Positions 56,071 to 64,000 of a stretch of 64,000 nt of DNA are shown here, piece after piece. The position numbers were made by a program, and so were the translations under genes. The notes below the pieces were generated by a model. The model was given only the letters and a program-made list of their open reading frames with translations. It ran no database searches and had not been told where the DNA came from. Origin of the DNA: Piezodorus guildinii (Eukaryota > Arthropoda > Insecta > Hemiptera > Pentatomidae); the NCBI GenBank assembly GCA_023052935.1, contig CM041292.1:99196388-99260387 (forward strand), in the 5' to 3' direction. Positions within the stretch are counted from its first letter, which is position 1; every line of letters begins with the position of its first letter.

Positions 56071-56558
56071 TGTTTCTAAACCTTTACGGTATTTACGAGT
56101 AAAATAAAATTTGTTGTAGATAATTTCATTATAATTTAAACTATTCAAACTACTACAAGGCGTTTCTATACTATCATTTCTCCCAGCACCTAAATATTAT
56201 TATAACAAATTATTTATATATTTTTTTTATATTGTAGATAAATTTGTACGATTGATAGTTGTTCAATATTAAAAATATTATCTTATCATAATCTTAATTA
56301 TAACAAGGTAATACTAAACCGTTTAAGATGGTGTGTAAAGCCTTAAAGATTTTTTTTAATTACCTAGATACTTATTATGCCTAACAAAAAACGATTAATT
56401 GATTTAATGACTAACAAAATATCATAGAAAACGTACAACGTGGTTGTATTTTCTTGTCTATACAATTTTTTTTTTTTAAATATTAATTAAAAAAATGAAA
56501 GATTATAAATAGCCAGGTTTAATAGCCTTGTATAGAAAATGTATTTTTTGTATGTCGA

Positions 56559-56561
<3 letters not shown>
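56071..56561. other. AT-rich spacer
   Basis: No recognised element. Confidence 0.4.

Positions 56562-56610
<49 letters not shown>
56562..56610 (+). repeat. 49-bp poly-A tract
   Basis: An uninterrupted A run, long enough to be the tail of a recent retroposition, but the body upstream is not recognised and no duplication pair was found. Confidence 0.85.
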
Positions 56611-56612
<2 letters not shown>

Positions 56613-57164
56613 AATGGCTCCTCCCTTTCTTTCTCAATACGTTTTAAATACTAAACAGGAATGTTTTTTTGCTATTCTTATAAGAATGCGGAAAATCTAG
56701 TTATCAATTTCTAAATCACTAGAATGAAAAAGTTTTACCGTACGTAAAACTTCAGTGAATAATGTTTTTCTGATCTCGTATTGTATTCTCATCTAATCGT
56801 CCTTTCCAGTTCTAACATTTTCTTCCTTCTGTCCGTTTTTACAATTAAAAACAAAAGAGTGATTAATAATGTCTCTTAAATACATCAGTTTATATTATTC
56901 TATGTACGTTTCTTAGTAATAATGTTTAAAGATACAAATGGATATGCAGCCAAAACTACAACAGTCCAAAACTTTCTAAAGCTTTTTCAATCAGCTGAAA
57001 AACATGTTGTCAACTAATTAAGATAAAAAAATTATTTGGTATTCGTAAATTAGTAAACTAGGCTTAGCTTTTCTATTTTCTTTTTTCCTGTTTTATAATT
57101 AATCGATTATCATAAAACTCTTTAGATATCTCCAAAAATAACTGAGTTACAGGCGTATGAAATG
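56611..57164. other. AT-rich spacer
   Basis: No recognised element. Confidence 0.4.
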
Positions 57165-57510
57165 GTGAAATTTCAATATTTTATTTTCCTTTATACAATT
57201 ATTCACGATGATCTGGTCGGAAAACGCTATGCATTTTTCCCCCTTCAAAAATATGTTTTTAACATTAAAATGTTTTTAACCGGCTTCCAAACTCCAATTT
57301 AGCTAATCGGCTGATAGCAACGTTGAGGGGTTAAGAGGTTTCATCTTTGGATGTCCTGTACTTTCTAGGCGAATTTTAGAAAATTCACTCCAGTAATCTC
57401 GGGGAAAAGGATTTTTTTTATTCGTCATTCAGTTCCTACGAATTATATCTCAAATTTTTAGTGGAGTAATTTTTTTTTCTAGTCAATAAGAAAGATCTAA
57501 AAAAAAGAAA
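57165..57510 (+). repeat. Diverged family G relative
   Basis: It shares gctaatcggctgatagcaac and ggatgtcctg with 59185-59235, and a ggagtaattttttttt block with family G ends. Confidence 0.4.
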
Positions 57511-57764
57511 CATTAACGTACCATATTCATATTAGGGACTGTAGCCAATATTATCATGGTTATTCGTAAAATAAAATTAGTGAAGACGTCCAATATTGAT
57601 TATTGTATATACAGATATTTTTTAGTAAAAAGTTTTTAAAAAACAAAAGATATTTTAAGAGGACGAGGGGTGTCGTAAAAAAGTTTATTTCCAAGTACTT
57701 TCTTTATTTCAGTTTCCCAACGCTCCATTTCAGCCTCTTTATTTCTTAAAATAGATCGGAGAGC
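57511..57764. other. AT-rich spacer
   Basis: No recognised element. Confidence 0.4.
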
Positions 57765-58140
57765 TAACAGTCAAGCTGATTGAATCATTAAGATATTCCA
57801 AGACTTGGAGAGTAGAATTGAAGAAAATCCACTAATGCAATGCCAAGACTGACCTATAAAGACGACAAGGCTCCTTGCCATGCTGCAGGTGCAGCCCCGG
57901 CCATTTGAGCAGAAGGGAATGTCCCGAGATTCCTTAACTCAATCCTCTTGAAGAGGGACCTTTTTAGAGTTGGAGTAACGAAGGGACATTAAGCTGACTG
58001 GAGGTGCACTGCCGTTAATGTGGATCGTGCACTGGGTCCAGATAGTCAGTCAGCCTTGATCCCTCCTTTCTATGCCGGCTTAGGGTCGGGATAAAAACGT
58101 ATACTGGGTCAGACCATGGAATAAAGAAACAAAAAAATTA
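57765..58140. promoter_or_regulatory. GC-rich island (candidate regulatory element)
   Basis: About 375 bp, repeat-free, with ccatgctgcaggtgcagcc (E-box type), gactggaggtgcactgccgt and ggcttagggtcgggataaaa. No ORF of note. One of the stronger islands. Confidence 0.3.
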
Positions 58141-58314
58141 ATATTTTCTCCCTTCAGGACGGTCAGAGACAAAAATACAGCGACAGGATATAAAAGAAAA
58201 AAAACGCTTCCAATTATTACAGAATGGTTTATTTTTTCCGAATAACTATATTAGGGTATAAATGTTTATAAAGCAATTAATATTCAGTTATCGAATATGA
58301 AAAATAACAAACAA

Positions 58315-58600
58315 TTCAAAGGGTAAAATGGTCTATCACCACTGCTAATTTCAAAATGCTATATCTCTGCTACTTTGAACCGATTTCAATGATTTTATTT
58401 TATTATTATTATTTTTTTTTTTTTTGTCTCTAGGGAATTTCCTTATTCAGGTGTTTACGTATCTTGAAACCTAACACCTCAAAGGTTGAGGGGGGCTAAT
58501 TTTTATTTTTTTTTTTGGTCAATTTAAAAGATGTATTATTGAAAAAAAAATAAACCAAAATAATTTATACTAGACATCTCTACTATTTCATTTTTTTTTT
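58315..58600 (+). repeat. Family G repeat, tandem copy 1
   Basis: Full set of family G blocks: ctgctaatttcaaaatgcta, aaccgatttcaatgatttta, ttgaaacctaacacctcaaa, gaggggggctaa and ggtcaatttaaaagatg. Confidence 0.8.
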
Positions 58601-58659
58601 TTTTTTTCATTGAAATAATACAAACAAGAATTCCTGGTATAAAGAAATATGTCAAAGAG

Positions 58660-58965
58660 TAAAATGCCTAAAATGGTCTACAACCGCTTCTAATTTCATA
58701 ATGCTATATCTCTGCTATAGCTGAACCGATTTCAATGATTTTTTTTTTTTTTTTTTTTTTTTGTTTTGTAGAGAATTTCCCTATTTCCCTATTGGTATTT
58801 TTTTCAATTTTTCCTTATTCTGGTGTTTACATAACTTGAAACCTAAGACCTCAAATGTTGAGGGGGGCTAGTTTTTATTATTTTTTTTTTTTGGTCAATT
58901 TAAAAGATGTAATGAAAAAATAAATCAAAAGAATTTACACTAGACTTTTCTACTATTTATTTCTT
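58660..58965 (+). repeat. Family G repeat, tandem copy 2
   Basis: Same blocks in the same order about 345 bp further on, with a 24-bp T tract (58739-58762). The two copies form a tandem pair. Confidence 0.8.
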
Positions 58966-59279
58966 TTTAATTTTTATTCAAATTAAATTTCCTGATTCAA
59001 GGACATAGTTATATTGTTTCTGACCATCAATAATAACTGAGGGAATCTCATCTCTTATAAGTCGTAAATTGACCATATAATATTTTTAAATATTTAATAT
59101 ATCGCTTTCTTGATTTAAAAACTCTTATATATTTTGTCTCTAACTTCACCAATAACTCAGTTATTGAATTAAATCACTTTTTAAAATTAATCGGTTGATA
59201 TCAACGTCTAGGTGTTAGGATCATCGTTGGATGCCCTTGAATTTGTTTAAATTTAAAAAAAAAAAAAAAGAAATTATCC
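58966..59279. other. AT-rich spacer
   Basis: It includes a segment (59180-59240) similar to 57310-57360 and an A tract (59257-59271). Confidence 0.4.
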
Positions 59280-60797
59280 AGTAGTTTTGGAGTCGCAATA
59301 GTGCAGTAGACCTCTAGTCGCGAGACTTTCGGCGGCAGTTTGGATTCCGTCCTCTGCATTCCACAGTTCAACAATGACTCCGAGTTGTAGACCATATTTC
59401 CTCAGCTCCTGAATGCAACGAGTATTGTTCTGGTGCGTTTCTGGACATTGCGCAAGTTTTTGACCGAGTATGGCACACTGGATTACCCTTCAAGCTGAAA
59501 ACTCATTTACCCCAGTCTCTTTACCTTATTCTCCGATCCTGTATCTCAAACTGTTCCTTCCGAGTTCGTGGTGGTGTAGAATTTTTCAACTTTTATCCCG
59601 TTGAGGCCTGTGTTCCTCAAGGCAGCGTCTTGGGACCCGTCCTCTACATCCTTTACGCTGCTGACATTCCTACACATCCTGATACCTTTCTGGCAACTTT
59701 TGCAGATAACACCGCCATCCTATCATCCTACAATCCTGAAACAGCATCCTCAAACCTTCAGAGACACCATTTCCTTATCGAACACTGGTGTATTAATTGG
59801 CGTGTAAAGGTGAACGAAGCCAAATGTATACACATAACCTTCACTCTTAGACGAAAATCCTGTCCGCCAGTTTGTTTCAACTCATAACCAATTCCTCCCT
59901 CAGATACAGTCCGGTATTTTGGATTACTATTTGACAAAAGATTGAAATGGAACCCACATACAAGACTTAAAAGAAAAGAACTCATTCGGACAGTTATAAC
60001 GACTACTCTACAGAAAATCTGAACTTACAGTTGACAACAAATTATTAATCTACAAGACAATACTGAAGCCTATCTGGACCTACGGACTTGAACTGTGGGG
60101 GACAGCTAAACGTTCTAACATCAAACGCATTCAATCATTTCAATCCAAAGTCCTCCGTACAATAGTAAATGCTCCTTACTGTGTCTCCAACTATACCTTG
60201 CACCACGACCTTAATGTTCCATTTATTTCAGACCTAGTTCCATCCAAATTTTCCAAATTCCACCAGAACTTCATTCATTATCCTAATCCTCTAGCTCAAT
60301 CCCTATCCAGCTCCACTCATCCATACAACCCTCCTAGAATGTTGAAACGGCAGTGGCTCCGAGACATATTGTAAATATGTATGCTGGAGTTATGACACTG
60401 GTCAGATTCTCCTCTCAAGTGCGGTGTGATTGAGGCTATGGCGCCCTCACTTAGCTTTCGCTGGCTCTCACCAGTGATGCGACTGAGAGGCGCTGGGATC
60501 CTTTGGACTCTGCTTGTCCTTCCACAAGTGGGGAGACAAGCACCGTCCGGTGTTCCCTAGCTGATTGTAAATATTGTACATACGTATGAATGTGACATGT
60601 TTTGTTTTTTGTTTATTTATTTTATCTACAAATTTTGTTATTCTATACATTTATTTAGTTTGGTTTCATTTGATGTAATTTGATATTTCTTTTGTTTATA
60701 TTGTATGAATGGGATCCTTTAGCAATATTATTATTGTCCATTGTAAGAAACTGTAATACATACGAATACGAAAAAATAAAAAATAAAAAAAATGTTT
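59280..60797 (+). mobile_element. Jockey-like LINE, family A, long 3' copy
   Basis: It begins inside the RT: QFGFRPLHSTVQQ (one stop), LRVVDHISSAPECNEYCSGA, FLDIAQVFDRVWHTGL, ACVPQGSVLGPVLYILYAAD, FADNTAILSSYNPETASSNL and CINWRVKVNEAKCIHITFTL. Frameshifts follow, then the family A C-terminus to a TAA at about 60374. The catalytic box reads FADN instead of Y/FADD, so it is inactive. The 3' UTR is about 400 bp, longer than in the 4569 copy, and ends in a short A-rich tail. Confidence 0.9.
59601..59887 (+). pseudogene. LINE family A reverse transcriptase remnant
   Basis: Two overlapping frames cover the palm. The main frame (59630-59887) holds the end of the VPQGSVLGPVL box, FADNTAIL (catalytic Asp to Asn) and WRVKVNEAKCIHITF, then stops at about 59885, where intact copies continue. 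The opposite-strand frame 59758-59985 is a shadow. Confidence 0.8.
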
Positions 60798-61615
60798 GGA
60801 GAAAAACCACGGACGGCGTATGGCGTACGGGGAACAGCGGACAAACGGAGAATAATAGAATATTCTCTAAAGTTTTATAATAAAACTATTTTCAAGTTTT
60901 ATAACTTTTGTATTTACAATTATTATTGACATGTGTTGTGATACTAAACGTGTTTCAACTTAACACAACAACAATAAGTAACAAATCATTAAGAACAAAA
61001 ACAAATTGTGCAATGTCTTGCCATATAAAATGATGAACATTCAATAAATTAACAACAAAAATTTGTAAGAAGTCTATCAATTCGAATTAAGAAATGACTT
61101 ATTGGTCGACCCCGATCCATTGGGCTAATTTAAAAAATATATATATATAAATGCTTTTTAAAGTATTGCTTCCTCATTTTTTATGTTTTTTGTTAAATGT
61201 GTTATATGAAAACGACGACAAAAGTATATATGGATATATTTTTTAAATAATAATTAAACCACAATACGTAAGCTAATTAATATTGAAATTGAGCTAATTT
61301 TGATTTAGGTAACATGATTTGGGTGTATTAGACTAGAAGCTGGCCAAATCTAATGTTACACGTGGGTATTTCATTTACTAAATGAGAATCGAGAAATTAG
61401 TCTGATTCGGTCAGATTATTACCAATCCATTATCAAATGACAGAGTAATTAATTTATTTTTACAATTTAAGAAGTTTGATAGCACTATTTAATGGATTTT
61501 GAATGTTATATTCACATATAATATAAGTCCCTAAAGTCTCTAAAATATTTTTGAAGAAATAAGAGTTTAGACATCTTAGTGAATTATGGTTGTTTCTTTT
61601 TAAACTTAAAAGGTG
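60798..61615. other. AT-rich spacer
   Basis: No recognised element except a small GC-richer patch right after the LINE (60805-60860). Confidence 0.4.
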
Positions 61616-61624
61616 TTTTTTTTT

Positions 61625-61660
<36 letters not shown>
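61616..61660. repeat. T tract
   Basis: About 45 bp of T with one G. Confidence 0.9.
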
Positions 61661-61661
<1 letters not shown>

Positions 61662-61674
61662 AATAATATAAAAG

Positions 61675-61800
61675 AAGTTTGAGTGCTACCAATGGACAGT
61701 TTCCCTTCATGTTTTTTTCATGTATTTTATCATTAATCAGTAAATTTTTTTGTTGTATAATAATATTCAGTTCTAAATTTCAATAAAATATAAACACACA
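61675..61800 (+). mobile_element. Jockey family B 3'-UTR fragment
   Basis: It reads gagtgctaccaatggacagt and tcatgtattttatcattaat, the family B end. Confidence 0.7.
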
Positions 61801-61805
61801 GCCAC

Positions 61806-61806
<1 letters not shown>

Positions 61807-61851
<45 letters not shown>
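61807..61851. repeat. (TA)n microsatellite
   Basis: About 20 TA units with one break. Confidence 0.9.
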
Positions 61852-61853
<2 letters not shown>

Positions 61854-62194
61854 CTGTGTTACACTAATAACAAAAATAAGTAATTAGTAAAAAAAAATAA
61901 ATAATATAAATATTTACAAGCAATGAATAAATAAAAAAAATCTATAAACAATATATAAGCAAATAAAAAATATAAATATAAAAGCAAACAAAAAATTATA
62001 TAAGCAATAAATAAATAAAGTAAAACAAAGAATATGACCTTAGATGTATACCACTAAAACACGATTTTGAAAGCTCTTTCCTACTCCAATATTGTAAAAA
62101 CTGCTGGTCCTTCCATAGTTTGTTACCAACTTATTTTAAACACAAGAGACAGTGAGAAGAAATAGATTAATTCCGTGGACTGCCCCATTCTAAA

Positions 62195-62265
62195 TTTCAT
62201 TCGTCAAGCAGGATTTGAACCCGCGCCATATGCCTTCTTCGTTGCTAGTTATATGTTTTGTAATT
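62195..62265 (-). mobile_element. tRNA-like fragment, minus
   Basis: It contains caggatttgaacccgcgcc, a reversed B box, and a possible A-box region (gctagttatatg). Only the head is visible. SINE remnant or tRNA pseudogene. Confidence 0.35.
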
Positions 62266-63193
62266 TATATGTAAATTAAGTTTGTGTTAGGAAAGTGTTT
62301 TCTTTTAATATATCCACTCTTCTCTCATCTAACGGTTCTGTATGGGGTCATATATTATTATTTTTATTATAATTAATATTTATTAACAACTATACAGATT
62401 CTTGTTGAAATACTGTTGTGTTTCAGTTAAATTGAGTTAAAAAGTACCTTAACAGGGTTTTTTTTTTTTTTTTTTTATGTGACTGTCAGATTTTTTACAT
62501 TTAGAAAAAACACCATTTAAAAATACTACTAATCGATATGAACCTGATCAATTAATAGCTATTGGCTACCAACCTGTTTGTGATTGCATTAAAATGAATT
62601 AGCGGTAAAATAAAAAAGATAAAATCTCACTCAACGATACTATCTTTTACTAGATAAAAAGACAATTGAAAAAACATATAAATAGCCATTTCGGGCATTG
62701 TAAATGGTAGGTTGAAGTAATTCCGTAAAAGCAATAGCCGGGGGCAATAAAAAGACAGCAAGAGGAGCTGAAGGCTCAAGGTATAATAAAACCCAAACCT
62801 AATGGCCTAACCAGAACGCTCCCATTTTATTGTTATATTTCCATTAAAGAATTGGTCGTAAAAAGGTAATCTTTCAATGGAATTAAAAATTAACTAATGA
62901 CTTATGGAATGTCGTTACAATTAATATTAATTTTAGAAAAATAATCATTAGCATTTGGAATATAATCAATGTGAAGTCAACTATTCATAACGAAATTCAT
63001 TACTTTATATTTAAGCAATACTTCTGGAAAACATTTCATACGTATGCAGTACTCTACTGCTAAAGCAGCCCAGAAAAAAGTCAAAATATTTAAATTACAA
63101 AGTGAATGGCTTTGGTATGCCTATGGCAGACTGTAGATAGTGTTTATTTTTTTAAAATGTTTAAGGTTCAACTCTTTTGTTTCCTATTTCTCT

Positions 63194-63195
<2 letters not shown>
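62266..63195. other. AT-rich stretch without recognised genes
   Basis: A GC-richer patch at 62680-62830 has no ORF. Nothing recognised. Confidence 0.35.

Positions 63196-63197
<2 letters not shown>

Positions 63198-63227
<30 letters not shown>
63198..63227. repeat. (TA)n microsatellite
   Basis: About 15 TA units. Confidence 0.9.
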
Positions 63228-63230
<3 letters not shown>

Positions 63231-63294
63231 TAACTATTGAGTGTCACTCATTAATGGATATATCTTTACATTTTATATTTGTTGTCTTATTATT

Positions 63295-63485
63295 TTATTT
63301 TTATTTTTTAAAAATTTTTTATTGAAATTTACAACTGTATGAAACACAACAAGTAAATATGCTGATTAATGATAAAATACATGTTATATACATCAAGAGA
63401 AACTGCCCTTTGGGCAGCACTCTTCAGGAGTGAGTGTAAACAAGAAGGTCTCGAGGCCATCTGTTTTTCTTTAATCATATTGAAC
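63295..63485 (-). mobile_element. Jockey family B 3' end, minus
   Basis: Reversed family B blocks: ttattgaaatttacaactgt, aacaagtaaatatgctga, catcaagagaaactgccctt and aacaagaaggtctcgaggcc (the codons before the stop). Confidence 0.8.
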
Positions 63486-63789
63486 ACAAATAGATATATC
63501 ATATTAGACTAGAATATCCTAAATAGATTTAATTATATTTTCCAAAGTAATGAAGGGAGTGAAAAAAATGTTTACTGAAAAAAAAGGAAATTCAACCCAC
63601 TAATTTTGAACTTAAATGTTTTGATTTTAAGTTCAAAAATGGTCATTCTAATGATTGAGTGACACCAAACAAAAATCAGAATTTATATTAACAATCAACA
63701 AGCGTCTGTTTGGAATATAGGAGTTGAAAAAAGAAGAGACCCGGCGTATATTATATTATTAAAGTCACTCCTTATTGGATCGTATTAAC
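63486..63789. other. AT-rich spacer
   Basis: No recognised element. Confidence 0.4.
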
Positions 63790-64000
63790 ATAATAATAAT
63801 GAAACTTTATTCTGGGACTAAGTCCCATAAGAATAGCAATATTTTACAATACATATTAATACTTACGTATGGCCTAGAAACCAATGAAATAAATTTTTAT
63901 TTAAAAATAAGCAAACAAGTAAAATACAAAAAATAAATCAATCAAACGCAAATCAGACCTGTATACATTTATGTACAAAGCATATGTAAACCATAAAAAG
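63790..64000 (-). mobile_element. LINE 3' end, minus, running off the window
   Basis: On the minus strand the end reads gggacttagtcccagaataa then agtttcattattattatg. A small hairpin (ggGAC-tta-GTCcc) precedes a simple ATT tail, the same layout as 7590-8331. The upstream part continues beyond the window. Confidence 0.5.

Noticed and set aside
59201..59395. 64-codon minus-strand ORF
   Set aside because: The plus strand here encodes the jockey segment GFRPLHSTVQQ; the minus frame is a shadow.

Overview
This window reads as non-coding, repeat-rich DNA from an animal nuclear genome, most likely an arthropod. It is strongly AT-rich and has no compact gene packing and no operons. It is full of (TA)n, (GT)n and poly-A/T tracts, non-LTR retrotransposon pieces of the jockey type, tRNA-derived SINEs, a solo LTR, a small TA-flanked DNA transposon and a large foldback element. 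I could not identify any intact host gene, exon series, rRNA gene or true tRNA gene. The only long intact reading frame (about 580 codons near 21.0-22.8 kb) is a retrotransposon reverse transcriptase. Species cannot be fixed from sequence alone.

Layout. 0-6.5 kb: a GC-richer patch, an inverted duplication of about 0.8 kb (545-1350 against 5735-6518), a member of a recurrent repeat called here family H/E, a 48-bp inverted repeat enclosing a hammerhead-ribozyme-like core, and a jockey copy (4569-5365) with a 13-bp target duplication inside a family G repeat. 6.5-20 kb: SINE-A, a GC-rich island, a LINE tail with about 21-bp duplications (7590-8331), a solo LTR (10502-11064) with a 4-bp duplication, an RTE-like LINE 3' end, jockey 3' fragments arranged as two adjacent inverted repeats, and a second ribozyme-like motif. 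20-33 kb: an intact-ORF jockey-type element (21021-23007) nested inside an older jockey fragment, a 362-bp tandem duplication that splits a SINE, and an old jockey element interrupted by a SINE-B copy. 33-42 kb: more SINEs, family H/E copies, one of them interrupted by a 389-bp TA-flanked MITE, and the foldback element (about 37.68-40.79 kb). 42-64 kb: GC-rich islands, further jockey copies at 49.0, 53.4 and 59.3 kb, minisatellites and microsatellites.

How it fits together. The window is a layered record of insertions. Old family G, family H/E and jockey family B copies serve as targets for younger LINE, SINE and MITE insertions, several with readable target-site duplications and one with a paralogous empty site. 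Set into the AT-rich background are about 15 GC-richer, low-repeat islands of 150-800 bp with homeodomain-like ATTA/TTTATT cores. They could be conserved regulatory elements of a distant gene, but only comparative data can show this.

The strongest candidates for something new are: (1) the foldback element, whose arms combine a 21-bp satellite, a unique segment and a 109-bp tandem repeat in different copy numbers (about 13 against 7); (2) the two hammerhead-like cores, one inside a near-perfect hairpin; (3) the interspersed family H/E with a terminal hairpin and a fixed 13-nt tail.
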